DNA from: Paraburkholderia eburnea | GTDB taxonomy: Bacteria > Pseudomonadota > Gammaproteobacteria > Burkholderiales > Burkholderiaceae | Assembly: GCF_002917095.1 (NCBI RefSeq) | Contig: NZ_PQGA01000001.1 | Coordinates: 124,001-188,000, forward strand | Length of the DNA: 64,000 nt | Direction of reading: 5' to 3' | Shown: piece after piece, positions 34,639 through 45,947 of the stretch | Layout of the letters: every line of letters begins with the position of its first letter | Position numbering within the stretch: position 1 is the stretch's first letter | The notes under the pieces: generated by a model | Database searches by the model: none | What the model was told of the DNA's origin: nothing | Seen by the model: only the letters and a program-made list of their open reading frames with translations | Translations under genes and position numbers: made by a program

Positions 34639-36957
34639 TTAACGCGGCAGCACCGGACGCATGCCCGTGATGACCTTGAGCTTCGAGTCCGGCGCGCGGC
34701 CCTTGCGTGCGCGCTTGCCGATCTGCGGCGCGAGCACGGGACCGGCCATCAGGTCTTCGCCCGGCTTTTGCGCGCGGCCCGTGCCTTCAAGCACGACGCC
34801 CGACGCGTTGATCGCCAGCGCCTGCACCAAGGTTTCCTTGTCTTCGAGCTGCATCAGCGTGACGCCACGGCCGCCGCCCGACAGCGTCTTCATCTCGTCG
34901 AGGCCGAACACCAGGAGACGCCCGCCCGACGACAGACACGCCACCTGGATCGCGTCCGGCACCATAGGCATCGGCCTGAGCGGCACGCTGCCCTCGTCGA
35001 TCGTCATGAAAGCCTTGCCCGCCTTCACGCGGCTCACCATGTCGCCGATCTTCGCGATGAAGCCGAAGCCATTGCTCGACGCCAGCAGCAGCGGCTGCTC
35101 CGCGCCCGCCGCATAGTAGTGCAGCAGATGCGTGCCCGCTTCGAGTTCGATCAGCGACGTGACCGGCACGCCGTCACCGCGCCCGCCCGGCAGTTGCGCC
35201 ACCGACACCGAATAAACGCGTCCCTTGCTGCCCCACGCGATCAGCGTATCCGGCGTGCGGCACTGGAACGCCGCATAGAGACCGTCGCCGGCCTTGAACG
35301 TGAAGCCCTGCTGGTCGAGGCCGTGGCCCTTGAGCGCACGCACCCAGCCCTTCTGCGACACGACCACCGTGACCGGCTCGTCCACCACGCGCGTCTCGAA
35401 CGTCGCGCGCTTTTCCTGCTGGATCAGCGTGCGGCGATCGTCGCCGTACTGCTTCGCGTCGGCTTCGATTTCCTTGATGATGAGGCGCTTCATCGACGCT
35501 TCGTTGGCGAGCAGTTCTTCCAGCTTCGCCTTCTCCTCGCGCAGTTCCGCGAGTTCCTTCTCGATCTTGATCTTTTCCAGCCGCGCCAACTGACGCAGAC
35601 GGATTTCGAGGATGTCCTCGGCCTGACGCTCGGACAGACCAAACGCCTTCATCAGCGCCGCCTTCGGCTCGTCCGACTCGCGGATGATGCGGATGACTTC
35701 GTCGATATTGAGGAAGACGATCATCCGCCCTTCGAGGATGTGGATGCGGTCGTCCACCTTCGCCAGGCGATGCTGCGTGCGGCGCGTGACCGTCGCGAAA
35801 CGGAAACCGATCCACTCGCCCAGAATCTCGCTGATGCCCTTCTGGCGCGGACGCCCATCGGCGCCGACCATCACGAGGTTCAGCGACGCGTTCGATTCGA
35901 GGCTCGTGTTGGCGAGCAGCGAATTGACGAACTCGGCCTGATCGATCTTGCTGGTCTTCGGCTCGAACACGAGACGCACGGGCGCGTCCTTGCCCGACTC
36001 GTCGCGCACGGCGTCCAGCAGCCCCAGCATGGTCTGCTTGTTCTGCAACTGCTCGGGCGTGAGCGTCTTCTTGCCGAGCTTGAGCTTCGGGTTGGTCAGT
36101 TCCTCGATCTCTTCGAGCACCTTCTGGCCCGAGGTATTCGGCGGCAATTCGGTAACGACGAGTTGCCACTGGCCGCGCGCGAGATCCTCGATCTTCCAGC
36201 GCGCGCGCACCTTCAGGCTGCCGCGCCCCGTTTCATAAGCCGCCGCGATTTCCGCTTCGCTCGAAATGATCTGGCCGCCGCCGGGGAAATCCGGCCCCGG
36301 CAGACGCTCCATGATCTCCGCGTGCGAAAGCTTCGGATTCTTGATCATCGCCACGGCCGCCGTCGCCACCTCGCGCAGATTGTGCGAGGGGATTTCGGTG
36401 GCCAGCCCCACGGCGATGCCCGATGCACCGTTGAGCAGCAGCATCGGCAGGCGCGCGGGCAGCGTTTTCGGCTCCTGGAACGAGCCGTCGTAGTTCGGCA
36501 TGAAATCGACGGTGCCCATATCGATTTCGTCGAGCAGGAGCTTGGCGATAGGCGTGAGGCGCGCTTCCGTGTAACGCATCGCCGCCGCGCCGTCGCCATC
36601 GCGCGAGCCGAAGTTGCCCTGACCGTCGATGAGCGGATAGCGCATCGAGAAGTCCTGGGCCAGACGCACGAGCGCGTCGTAGGCGGACTGGTCGCCGTGC
36701 GGGTGGTACTTGCCGAGCACGTCGCCGACCACGCGCGCCGACTTCACGGGCTTGGCGTTGTCGCCGAGACCCATTTCGTTCATCGCGAACAGGATGCGGC
36801 GCTGCACCGGCTTCTGGCCGTCGCAGACGTCGGGCAGCGCGCGGCCCTTCACCACGCTCACGGCGTAGTCGAGGTAGGCGCGCTCCGCGTAGTGGCCGAG
36901 CGTGAGCGTGTCGCCGCCGCCGGCCGCGCCATTCGCTTCAACAAAAAGATCGTCCAT
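34639..36957 (-). CDS. parC: DNA topoisomerase IV subunit A
   Basis: A 772-residue type II topoisomerase A subunit that cuts and rejoins DNA to decatenate chromosomes, with ParE as ATPase partner. The catalytic tyrosine is Tyr129 in [10 protein letters not shown]. The quinolone-response region reads [19 protein letters not shown], with Gln90 where E. coli has Ser80 and Asp94 where it has Glu84. C-terminal beta-pinwheel repeats begin near residue 500. The gene lies 51 bases downstream of parE on the same strand. Confidence 0.96.
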   Translation of the reverse strand: MDDLFVEANGAAGGGDTLTLGHYAERAYLDYAVSVVKGRALPDVCDGQKPVQRRILFAMNEMGLGDNAKPVKSARVVGDVLGKYHPHGDQSAYDALVRLAQDFSMRYPLIDGQGNFGSRDGDGAAAMRYTEARLTPIAKLLLDEIDMGTVDFMPNYDGSFQEPKTLPARLPMLLLNGASGIAVGLATEIPSHNLREVATAAVAMIKNPKLSHAEIMERLPGPDFPGGGQIISSEAEIAAAYETGRGSLKVRARWKIEDLARGQWQLVVTELPPNTSGQKVLEEIEELTNPKLKLGKKTLTPEQLQNKQTMLGLLDAVRDESGKDAPVRLVFEPKTSKIDQAEFVNSLLANTSLESNASLNLVMVGADGRPRQKGISEILGEWIGFRFATVTRRTQHRLAKVDDRIHILEGRMIVFLNIDEVIRIIRESDEPKAALMKAFGLSERQAEDILEIRLRQLARLEKIKIEKELAELREEKAKLEELLANEASMKRLIIKEIEADAKQYGDDRRTLIQQEKRATFETRVVDEPVTVVVSQKGWVRALKGHGLDQQGFTFKAGDGLYAAFQCRTPDTLIAWGSKGRVYSVSVAQLPGGRGDGVPVTSLIELEAGTHLLHYYAAGAEQPLLLASSNGFGFIAKIGDMVSRVKAGKAFMTIDEGSVPLRPMPMVPDAIQVACLSSGGRLLVFGLDEMKTLSGGGRGVTLMQLEDKETLVQALAINASGVVLEGTGRAQKPGEDLMAGPVLAPQIGKRARKGRAPDSKLKVITGMRPVLPR

Positions 36958-37008
36958 GTTTCAATTAATCCGTAGTCTGGTGTGGGCGGGGGTACGTGAA
37001 GGCGCGGA

Positions 37009-39000
37009 TCAGATATCCGCCTCGACTTCATTGCCCTTCTCTTCGAGCCACGAACGGCGCGAGGCCGCTTCGCCCTTGCCCATCAGCATCGTCATGCGCG
37101 CGACAGTGGCCTCGTAATCGAGGTCGCCGAGCACGATGGGCGACAGGCGGCGCGTGTCGGGATTCATCGTCGTGTCCCAGAGCTGTTCGGCGCTCATTTC
37201 GCCTAGACCCTTGAAGCGGCTGATGGACCATTGCGTGTCGCGCACGCCGTCCTTGCGCAGCTTGTCGAGAATCGCTTCGAGCTCGCCGTCGTCCAGCGCG
37301 TAGAGCTTCTGCGCGGGCTTCTTGCCGCGCGCGGGCGCATCGACGCGAAACAGCGGCGGACGCGCCACGAACACATGGCCGCGCTCGATCAGCTGCGGGA
37401 AATGCTTGAAGAACAGCGTGAGCAGCAATACCTGGATGTGCGAACCGTCGACGTCCGCGTCCGAGAGAATGCAGATCTTGCCGTAGCGCAGGTTCGAGAG
37501 ATCGACGGTGTCGTCCGGGCTATGCGGATCGACGCCGATCGCCACCGAAATATCATGCACTTCGTTGTTGGCGAACAGGCGGTCGCGCTCGGTTTCCCAT
37601 GTGTTCAGCACCTTGCCGCGCAGCGGCAGGATCGCCTGATACTCCTTGTCGCGGCCCATCTTGGCCGAGCCGCCCGCCGAATCGCCCTCCACGAGGAAGA
37701 GTTCGTTGCGCGCGATATCGGTCGCCTCGCAGTCGGTGAGCTTGCCGGGCAGCACGGCCACGCCCGAGCTCTTGCGCTTTTCGACCTTCTGGCCCGCACG
37801 CGTGCGCGCCTGGGCCTGCTTGATGACAAGATCGGCGAGCTTCTTGCCGTGCTCGACGTGCTGATTGAGCCACAGTTCGAGCGCCGGGCGCGTGAACGAC
37901 GACACCAGCTTGACGGCGTCGCGGCTGTTCAGGCGCTCCTTGATCTGCCCCTGGAACTGCGGGTCGAGCACCTTGGCCGACAGCACGAACGAAACACGCG
38001 CGAACACGTCTTCGGGCAGCAGCTTCACGCCTTTCGGCTGAAGATTGTGCAGCTCGACGAAGCTCTTCACCGCCTGGAACAGGCCGTCGCGCAGACCGCT
38101 TTCGTGCGTGCCGCCCGCGGGCGTCGGGATCAGGTTGACGTAGGATTCGCGCGTGAGCGTGCCTTCCTCGCACCACGCCACGACCCACGCGGCGCCCTCG
38201 CCTTCGGCGAAAGTGTCGTCGTTGGTACGGCCATCGGCGTAACGCTCGCCTTCGAACAGCGGAATCAGGAGATCCGCGCCGCCCATGCCTTCGAGCAGGT
38301 AGCCGCGCAGACCGTCTTCATACTTCCAGCTCAGGCGCTCGCCGGTTTTTTCGTTGATGAGTTCGACTTCGACCCCAGGCAACAGTACCGCCTTCGAGCG
38401 CAGCAGGCGTTGCAGCTCGCCCAGCGGCAGATTGGGCGAGTCGAAATACTTCGGATCGGCCCAGGCGGTCACGCGCGTGCCGGTTTTCTTTTCGTCGCGC
38501 GCGGCGTTGCGCACGGTAAGCGGCTTGACGACGTCGCCATGCGAGAAGCCGAGTTCGGCGACCTTGCCGTCGCGCCAGACGGTCACGTCGAGACGCTTCG
38601 AGAGCGCGTTGGTGACCGAAACGCCCACGCCGTGCAGGCCGCCCGAGAACGTATAGGCGCCGCCGGCGGCCTTGTCGAACTTGCCGCCCGCGTGCAGGCG
38701 CGTGTAAACGATTTCGACGACCGGCACCTTTTCTTCGGGATGCAGGCCGAACGGGATGCCGCGGCCGTCGTCCTCGACGGACACCGACTGGTCCGCGTGC
38801 AACGTGACGGTGATGCGTTTGCCGAAGCCGCCGAGCGCTTCGTCCGAAGCGTTGTCGATGACTTCCTGGATGATGTGCAGCGGATTCTCGGTGCGCGTGT
38901 ACATGCCCGGCCGTTGCCGGACGGGCTCAAGGCCCTTGAGCACCTTGATCGACGCTTCGCTATATCCAGCGTTTGCAGCGTTTGACTTCTTCGTTGACAT
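37009..39000 (-). CDS. parE: DNA topoisomerase IV subunit B
   Basis: A 663-residue ATPase subunit of topoisomerase IV. The GHKL domain has IIQEVIDNASDEALGGFG with the catalytic glutamate near 46, and VEDDGRGIP. The TOPRIM domain has LFLVEGDSAGGSAKMG and LSDADVDGSHIQVL. The C-terminus is short, as in ParE rather than GyrB of gammaproteobacteria, and the adjacent parC settles the assignment. The start at 39000 gives MSTKKSNAANAGYSEASIKV. A perfect hairpin-forming palindrome lies 30-50 bases upstream. Confidence 0.95.
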   Translation of the reverse strand: MSTKKSNAANAGYSEASIKVLKGLEPVRQRPGMYTRTENPLHIIQEVIDNASDEALGGFGKRITVTLHADQSVSVEDDGRGIPFGLHPEEKVPVVEIVYTRLHAGGKFDKAAGGAYTFSGGLHGVGVSVTNALSKRLDVTVWRDGKVAELGFSHGDVVKPLTVRNAARDEKKTGTRVTAWADPKYFDSPNLPLGELQRLLRSKAVLLPGVEVELINEKTGERLSWKYEDGLRGYLLEGMGGADLLIPLFEGERYADGRTNDDTFAEGEGAAWVVAWCEEGTLTRESYVNLIPTPAGGTHESGLRDGLFQAVKSFVELHNLQPKGVKLLPEDVFARVSFVLSAKVLDPQFQGQIKERLNSRDAVKLVSSFTRPALELWLNQHVEHGKKLADLVIKQAQARTRAGQKVEKRKSSGVAVLPGKLTDCEATDIARNELFLVEGDSAGGSAKMGRDKEYQAILPLRGKVLNTWETERDRLFANNEVHDISVAIGVDPHSPDDTVDLSNLRYGKICILSDADVDGSHIQVLLLTLFFKHFPQLIERGHVFVARPPLFRVDAPARGKKPAQKLYALDDGELEAILDKLRKDGVRDTQWSISRFKGLGEMSAEQLWDTTMNPDTRRLSPIVLGDLDYEATVARMTMLMGKGEAASRRSWLEEKGNEVEADI

Positions 39001-39368
39001 GGTGATCCGCAGGGAGTTGTCCGCGCGCTTGTCCACAGAGGCTGTGGACATCTGCGGGGAAAACGCGTTGAGTGTTCAAAAAAACCGTGACGAAACAATG
39101 GCGTGGGCGGGCTGCTCGCCAAAGCGCCAGGCGCGGCGCGCCAGCCCGGTCAGCCGTATTCGCGAGGTATTGTACTGATTTGGGACCGCGCGGCAATTTG
39201 CATGAGGGTCGGCCGTTCGGCCGAGGGGCGGCGCAAGACGCGACTCGCGTAGAATGGGCCGCTTGTGGCAGGGGGTTTGCAGCGGATTGCCGTGGTGTCT
39301 TTATCGGTTAATTTAACGGCCTGTTCGTTGCAACGTTTGCGGGAATACTGGGAAAGCCTGGAGCCGTC
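39001..39368. other. Divergent intergenic region between parE and the MNT gene
   Basis: A gap of 368 bases between oppositely directed genes. It holds the palindrome at 39030-39050 near parE. Near the MNT gene there is an A/T-richer patch around 39296-39318 that may hold its promoter; no clear -35/-10 pair was defined. No RNA gene was recognised. Confidence 0.4.
39030..39050. repeat. Perfect palindrome with DnaA-box-like arms upstream of parE
   Basis: TGTCCACAG (39030-39038) and CTGTGGACA (39042-39050) are perfect inverted copies around AGG. Extended by one base, the left arm is TTGTCCACA, one base off the DnaA box TTATCCACA. It could be a regulator site or a structured leader of parE. Confidence 0.55.
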
Positions 39369-39659
39369 GTGAAACCATCCGAAGCTTTGCGCGCGCATCG
39401 CGCGGAAATTCGTGAAATCGTCGCGAGCCATCACGCGACGAATGTACGCGTGTTCGGCTCGTCGGCGCGGGACGAGGACGATGAGGATAGCGATCTCGAT
39501 CTGCTGGTTGATCCGACGCCGGAAACGACATTTATCGATCTCGCGCAAATCCAGTTGCAGCTGGAAGCGCTGCTGGGCGTGCCGGTCGATGTGCTGACAC
39601 CGAAAGCGCTACCGGAAAAGTTCCGCGCTCGTGTCGTCGCGGACTCGGTGCCAGTATGA
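39369..39659 (+). CDS. MNT-type nucleotidyltransferase antitoxin
   Basis: A 96-residue minimal nucleotidyltransferase, started at GTG 39369 with GGAG at 39360-39363. The motif is GSSARDEDDEDSDLDLLVD, the GSx10DxD active site of the family. In HEPN/MNT modules this protein neutralises the HEPN toxin by adding AMP to a tyrosine in the toxin's R-x4-6-H motif. The gene overlaps the HEPN gene in an ATGA arrangement. It is divergent from parE. Confidence 0.9.
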   Translation: MKPSEALRAHRAEIREIVASHHATNVRVFGSSARDEDDEDSDLDLLVDPTPETTFIDLAQIQLQLEALLGVPVDVLTPKALPEKFRARVVADSVPV

Positions 39660-40009
39660 GAAAGGAAGATCTGCGCACGCCGGATTATCTGCAACATATG
39701 CTCGACGCTGCCGAGCGCATCCGTAGTTACCTCGCACCGCTTTCGCAGGAAAGCTTTGAGGCAACACCGATGGCTATCGACGCCGTCGCACGGAACCTCG
39801 AAATCATCGGCGAAGCGGCGCGCAATATCATGCGCGGCGATCCAGCGTTCACCTCCACGCACCCGGAAATACCTTGGGAAGCGATGTATGGCATGCGCAA
39901 TCGCATCTCGCACGCGTATTTTTCCGTCGACACAAGCATTGTCTGGAGCACCGCACAGACCTGGGTTCCCGATCTGGTGCGCAAGCTCTTGCCGTTGACG
40001 TCTAAATAA
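39656..40009 (+). CDS. HEPN-domain (DUF86) RNase toxin
   Basis: A 117-residue all-helical HEPN protein of the DUF86/HepT group. The active-site motif is MRNRISHAYFSVD, that is, R-N-x3-H-x-Y, with the tyrosine that the MNT partner modifies. HepT toxins cleave RNA, often tRNA. The protein has the family's MLDAAERIRSYLAPLS start region and WEAMYGMRN before the motif. It is coupled to the MNT gene and closed by a bidirectional terminator. Confidence 0.9.
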   Translation: MRKEDLRTPDYLQHMLDAAERIRSYLAPLSQESFEATPMAIDAVARNLEIIGEAARNIMRGDPAFTSTHPEIPWEAMYGMRNRISHAYFSVDTSIVWSTAQTWVPDLVRKLLPLTSK

Positions 40010-40010
40010 A

Positions 40011-40035
40011 AAAGCGGCCTTCGTCAGGCCGCTTT
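40011..40035. terminator. Bidirectional terminator between HEPN and uup
   Basis: AAAGCGGCCT (40011-40020) pairs perfectly with AGGCCGCTTT (40026-40035) over a 5-base loop. It lies between convergent genes. Confidence 0.85.
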
Positions 40036-40048
40036 CGCTTGCTTCACA

Positions 40049-41977
<1,929 letters not shown>

Positions 41978-42122
41978 GGATGGGACCGTGGCCTGCGTTG
42001 GAGAGCAAGCGCGTATTGTACCGGGCGTGCCGGACCTGGATGCGGCAGGCCCGGCTCGCTCGGGAGCCGGGCCTGCGCGTAACGCCGCGTGACGGGCGAA
42101 GCGGACGCGTTACTTCACCTGG

Positions 42123-42536
42123 TTACTTCACGTGCACCGTGATCGTCTGGCTCCAATCGGGGCCGTAGGACTGGTGCGCGCCGTTCGCGAACTGCGCCGT
42201 GAGCGTGTGATCGCCCGGCGGCAACGTGATATCGGCTTCGGTCTGGCCTTTGCCGTAGTGAATCGATTTGTCGTTGACCGGCACGACCTGGCCTTGCGAC
42301 AGCGGCTGCCCGTCGATCAGCAGATGATGGTGCCCCGTGTTGGGCGTGACGGTGCCGGCGGGCGCGACCGTCATGCCATCGACGCCGAATTTCACGTGCA
42401 CCGGATTGCTCACGGTCGCGCCGTCCTTCGGCTCGATGAAGTACACGCCCTCGGCATGTGCGACAGTGCTCGCGAAGCCGTTTGCGGCAAGGCACACCGC
42501 GAAGGTCATACCGGCCAGCCAGGTGTTTTTCATCAT
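42123..42536 (-). CDS. DUF4399 periplasmic protein
   Basis: A 137-residue protein. A signal peptide (MMKNTWLAGMTFAVCLAANG, cleaved near AHA-EG) leads into a beta-rich domain, VYFIEPKDGATVSNPVHVKF through HHLLIDG to ITLPPGDHTLTAQFANG, the DUF4399 family. Histidines in NTGHHHLLID suggest metal or ligand binding. The ATG at 42536 is set by AGGAG six bases upstream; the adjacent ATG at 42533 is also possible. Function unknown. Confidence 0.85.
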   Translation of the reverse strand: MMKNTWLAGMTFAVCLAANGFASTVAHAEGVYFIEPKDGATVSNPVHVKFGVDGMTVAPAGTVTPNTGHHHLLIDGQPLSQGQVVPVNDKSIHYGKGQTEADITLPPGDHTLTAQFANGAHQSYGPDWSQTITVHVK

Positions 42537-42817
42537 TGTTCGCTCCTGTGAATGGAGGGTTGCGGAGGGTTGCCGATGGGTTTGCCGATGTCTTTGCCAT
42601 CGCGCTCGCGGCCAAGCATACACCGCGGCGATGACGTGACGCCGCACGCCTGGCATACCGATTCAAGCGGTATGAAAACCGCATGGAAACGTCCGGCGAA
42701 AGGTGTGCTCGCCGTTTTCCGGTAACATCGCGGCTCGCCCGCGCCCCGGCTAATCGGGGCCATATAAGGGGTTTTCCGCGGCCCTTCGCCGCGAATTGCA
42801 ATAAACAAAGGTGTGTT

Positions 42818-43000
42818 GTGAGCGAAGTTATCGAGTACAAGAGCTGGGTTTGTCTGATCTGCGGCTGGATCTATAACGAAGAAGAAGGGTTGCCGGACGA
42901 AGGCATCGCGGCAGGCACGCGCTTCGCGGACATTCCGCAAGACTGGCGCTGCCCGCTGTGCGACGTGGGCAAGGCCGAATTCGCCGTGGTCGAGTTCTAG
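42818..43000 (+). CDS. Rubredoxin
   Basis: A 60-residue iron protein, started at GTG 42818 with AAAGG upstream. The two metal motifs CLICG and CPLCD hold one iron by four cysteines. It begins SEVIEYKSWVCLICGWIYNEE and ends FAVVEF, the usual form of the Burkholderia rubredoxin. It is a small one-electron carrier in the cytoplasm; its partner (reductase or oxygenase) is not in the window. An upstream in-frame extension of 45 codons is not supported. Confidence 0.92.
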   Translation: MSEVIEYKSWVCLICGWIYNEEEGLPDEGIAAGTRFADIPQDWRCPLCDVGKAEFAVVEF

Positions 43001-43042
43001 GACTCCGGACAGCCTGTCGCGAGCGCGAAGAGCCACGCGCCA

Positions 43043-43071
43043 TTTTCCAGCCGCATCGGCTTTGCTATACT
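43043..43071 (+). promoter_or_regulatory. Possible promoter upstream of tRNA-Arg
   Basis: TATACT at 43066-43071 is a good -10, with TTTTCC at 43043-43048 as a weak -35 and a 17-base spacer. Transcription would start about 107 bases before the tRNA. It could alternatively serve nothing. Confidence 0.3.
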
Positions 43072-43184
43072 CTTGCGCCTGCGCGGGCAACGTCCTCGCG
43101 TAGACTCCGCGCCATGACGGGTGACTTGGGAAACATGGCAGCTGGACGGAGTCGGGGCTTGCGCGCCCCGCGGCGTACTGAGCG

Positions 43185-43259
43185 CTCCCTGTAGTTCAAT
43201 GGATAGAACAAGTGCCTCCTAAGCGCTAGATGCAGGTTCGATTCCTGCCAGGGGGACCA
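43185..43259 (+). tRNA. tRNA-Arg (anticodon CCU)
   Basis: The 75 bases fold into a standard cloverleaf. The acceptor stem CTCCCTG pairs with CAGGGGG (one U-G pair), the D arm is GTTC/GAAC, the anticodon stem AGTGC/GCGCT carries the loop CTCCTAA, and the T arm is GCAGG-TTCGATT-CCTGC. The 3' CCA is encoded (43257-43259). The anticodon CCU reads the rare arginine codon AGG. No integrase or 3'-end duplicate was found next to it. Confidence 0.95.
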
Positions 43260-43463
43260 GATGCGCCGGCTTTTGCGTCCGCGCCCATCTTTCCCCGCTC
43301 GTTTCAGCCGTCGCCCACGATGCACCTGGCGCGGCCATTCCAGTTTCCACTTTCCCTTTTTCAGTGCTGCGCGGCACGCGTTTGGCGCCTGAACTGCCGT
43401 TCGAGTTCGAGTTGCGCCTGAACCCACGCGCGCCGCAGCGCCCTCTTTCCAGGCAGATCCACC

Positions 43464-43739
43464 ATGGACATCAACAAGCAAGTCGCCGCCCTCACCCATT
43501 CCGAACTGCAAACGGCCGGCGCGAGCCAGGCCACCGCGATCGCCGTGAGCGTGCTGCTGCGCCATCTGAGCTCGCCGGAACTGATCAAGCTGCTGTCCTC
43601 GGCGTTCGAAAACCATCAGGCCGTGATGCTGCAAACGCCCTGGCCCGAGCAGATGCTGCAGTCGTTCGAGGCGACCCGCCGCTTTCTGGAAGGCGCCGCG
43701 CAAGGCCCGGCGCCCGCACCCGCCACGCCGGCGGAGTAA
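43464..43739 (+). CDS. Small conserved hypothetical protein
   Basis: A 91-residue acidic, mainly helical protein (MDINKQVAALTHSELQTAGAS at the start; a proline/alanine-rich end). It has no signal peptide, membrane segment or motif I recognise. GC-rich third positions support real coding. It stands alone between tRNA-Arg and another small gene. Confidence 0.6.
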   Translation: MDINKQVAALTHSELQTAGASQATAIAVSVLLRHLSSPELIKLLSSAFENHQAVMLQTPWPEQMLQSFEATRRFLEGAAQGPAPAPATPAE

Positions 43740-43898
43740 GCCAGCGGGGCGTGGGCAACTGCGCGCGGCGGTTGCGGCCGCCAGCCCGCCAAGGTTTGTC
43801 AATTGTTAACCTTCACGCGCACGCGCATCGCCTACGCTGGTTTCCAGCAAGCCGGGACCCCGGCGAAACATCGCCGGAGACCGTCGGAGACCCACGCC

Positions 43899-43982
43899 AT
43901 GACCTCGCCCTACGTTTTTGCGCTTATCGCCGCGCTCGCCGCCGTCGTCTATTCGTCGCTGACGATGCTGTTGCTGGGCTGA
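43899..43982 (+). CDS. Possible 27-residue membrane peptide
   Basis: An ATG at 43899 opens 27 codons, MTSPYVFALIAALAAVVYSS and then LTMLLLG. This is one hydrophobic helix of the right length to cross the membrane. A purine-rich CGGAGA at 43885-43890 is a possible ribosome site. It looks like the small single-helix proteins that stabilise membrane complexes, but no partner gene is adjacent and the call rests on pattern only. Confidence 0.35.
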   Translation: MTSPYVFALIAALAAVVYSSLTMLLLG

Positions 43983-44101
43983 ACCCAGGCGGCAAACTCT
44001 GCGTTGAATCACATGGCTCTATCGGCCCGGTTGACGGCCCAGGGTAAACGTGGGGCGCAATTCCATTAAAGTTAGGGTCGGAGCTGTCGTAATCTCCATA
44101 C

Positions 44102-44401
44102 ATGGACACGCCCCGTCCCCTCCCGCCCGGCTACCTGATGTCGAATCTGATCGATCAGGACATTGCCCACATCCGTCGCGTCATGCCGCTCTCCCTCGCG
44201 GGCGATCTCGGCGGGCCGATCCTCTCCGCGAATTACTGGCGCGCGCGCCTGCACCGGCTGCTCGACACTGGCCACATCAATAAAGGCCAGCTTGCCGACA
44301 TCGACAGCCTGCTGGTGCAGATCGACCTGCACGAGCTGAGCACCGCCTCGATGGCCGCGCGCGTGGCGAAGCAGGCCGCCGCTCAGGTCGCGAACCACTA
44401 G
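44102..44401 (+). CDS. Conserved hypothetical protein
   Basis: A 99-residue soluble protein, mostly helical (SNLIDQDIAHIRRVMPLSLA, then YWRARLHRLLDTGHINKGQL). No motif is recognised and no signal peptide is present. Codon use matches the neighbours. It lies ahead of the methyltransferase gene with a gap of about 130 bases. Confidence 0.6.
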   Translation: MDTPRPLPPGYLMSNLIDQDIAHIRRVMPLSLAGDLGGPILSANYWRARLHRLLDTGHINKGQLADIDSLLVQIDLHELSTASMAARVAKQAAAQVANH

Positions 44402-44534
44402 TTTCACGTCCGCGTTTCACGTCCAGGTTTCACGTTAGTCCCTCGCTCTGGTTCGCCCGCGCGGGCTGCGCTTATGCCCGTTCTGCACGATCACGCCCGG
44501 AATTCCTGGTGTCGCGGGTCAGGCATCGGTCATA

Positions 44535-45941
44535 ATGTCCGCCAAAATACCCAGAGAGGACTTCGTGCACCCGGCCCATTCGCGAGATCTTGCGCGAGAC
44601 CTGCTTGCGCAGGCACGTCAGCGCTTCACGCAGCAGCAGATCGCCACCCACGTCGGCAAGGACGTCAAGACCGTGCGCCGTTGGGAAAAAGGCGAAACGC
44701 CATGCCCCGCCATGCTCGACGCCGCGCTGCGCGAACTGCTGCGCAGCACCGAGCCCGCTAGCGCCACGACGTCCGGCCCGGCTGCGCCCGCGCGCTTTCG
44801 CTTCGTCGATCTGTTCGCCGGCATCGGCGGCATCCGCATGGGCTTCGAGGCGCACGGCGGCGCCTGCGTGATGACGAGCGAGTGGAACGCGTTCTCGAAG
44901 AAAACCTATCTGGAAAACTACGGCCCGAAGGATGGCGAGGGCCACGCCTACGTGGGCGATATCGTCGAATTCCCCGCCGCCGGGGTGCCCGACCACGACG
45001 TACTGCTCGCGGGCTTCCCGTGCCAGCCTTTCTCGATCGCGGGCGTCTCCAAGAAGAACGCGCTTGGCCGGCCGCATGGTTTCGAATGCACCACGCAAGG
45101 CACGCTGTTCTTCGACGTCGCGCGCATCATCGCCGAAAAGCGGCCCGCCGCCTTCCTGCTGGAGAACGTCAAGAACCTGCTCTCGCACGATCACGGCCGC
45201 ACCTTCGACGTGATCCTGCAGGTTTTGCGCGACGAACTGGGCTACGACGTGCACTACCGCGTGATCGACGGGCGTCATTTCACGCCCCAGCATCGTGAGC
45301 GCATCATCATCGTCGGCTTTCGCGAGCCGACGCCGTTCACCTGGGACGCGCTCAGTCTGCCCGAGGAAGGCCCGCGTCTCGCCTCGGTCCTGCATCGCAC
45401 CGACGGCAGCGAGCCGCTCCTGCCGTGGGACGGCGAACGGTTCTTCGACCACTCCGCGCGCCGCGTGCAGCCGAAATACACGCTCACGCCCAAGCTCTGG
45501 GCTTACCTTCAGCAATACGCCGAGAAGCATCGGGCGGCGGGCAATGGCTTCGGCTATGGCCTCGCGTTCCCGCATAGCGTCACGCGCACGCTGTCGGCGC
45601 GTTATCACAAGGACGGCAGCGAAATCCTCGTCCATCAGGGCGAAGGGCTGCGCCCGCGCCGCCTCACGCCGCGCGAGTGCGCGCGTCTGATGGGCTTTCC
45701 CGACACCTTCCGCATTACCGTGAGCGATACCCAGGCGTACCGTCAGTTCGGCAACAGCGTGGTGATGCCGGTGATGCGCGAAGTGGCGCGCGCGATGATG
45801 CCGCACCTGGACGCCGCGCTCGCGCGCGAGCCGGCCGCCGCGAAAGCGAAGACCGGGGCGGCGATGACCCAGCGGCGCCGCCGCGCGAGCGCAGCCAAAG
45901 CAGCCCAGACGTCCACGGACGAAGCGGCACTGGCCGCCTGA
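44535..45941 (+). CDS. dcm: Dcm-like DNA cytosine-5 methyltransferase
   Basis: A 468-residue enzyme. Motif I is [15 protein letters not shown], motif [10 protein letters not shown] with the catalytic cysteine, motif [10 protein letters not shown], motif [15 protein letters not shown], and motif [12 protein letters not shown]. The specificity region ([38 protein letters not shown]) is very like E. coli Dcm, so methylation at CCWGG is the likely activity. The first about 60 residues contain a helix-turn-helix ([22 protein letters not shown]). A GTG at 44565 with AGAGAGGA just upstream is an attractive alternative start. The vsr gene follows after 6 bases; no restriction enzyme gene is adjacent. 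Confidence 0.92.
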   Translation: MSAKIPREDFVHPAHSRDLARDLLAQARQRFTQQQIATHVGKDVKTVRRWEKGETPCPAMLDAALRELLRSTEPASATTSGPAAPARFRFVDLFAGIGGIRMGFEAHGGACVMTSEWNAFSKKTYLENYGPKDGEGHAYVGDIVEFPAAGVPDHDVLLAGFPCQPFSIAGVSKKNALGRPHGFECTTQGTLFFDVARIIAEKRPAAFLLENVKNLLSHDHGRTFDVILQVLRDELGYDVHYRVIDGRHFTPQHRERIIIVGFREPTPFTWDALSLPEEGPRLASVLHRTDGSEPLLPWDGERFFDHSARRVQPKYTLTPKLWAYLQQYAEKHRAAGNGFGYGLAFPHSVTRTLSARYHKDGSEILVHQGEGLRPRRLTPRECARLMGFPDTFRITVSDTQAYRQFGNSVVMPVMREVARAMMPHLDAALAREPAAAKAKTGAAMTQRRRRASAAKAAQTSTDEAALAA

Positions 45942-45947
45942 CGGCTC

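Noticed and set aside
34516-36975. An 819-codon plus-strand frame across parC
   Set aside because: It is antisense to parC with no recognisable domain; a product of high third-position GC on the real strand.
43185-43259. tRNA-Arg as the attachment site of a genomic island
   Set aside because: No integrase, no direct repeat of the tRNA 3' end and no change of base composition was seen on either side.
43899-43982. Assignment of the 27-residue peptide as KdpF
   Set aside because: No kdpA, kdpB or kdpC follows and the sequence does not match KdpF beyond being one hydrophobic helix.
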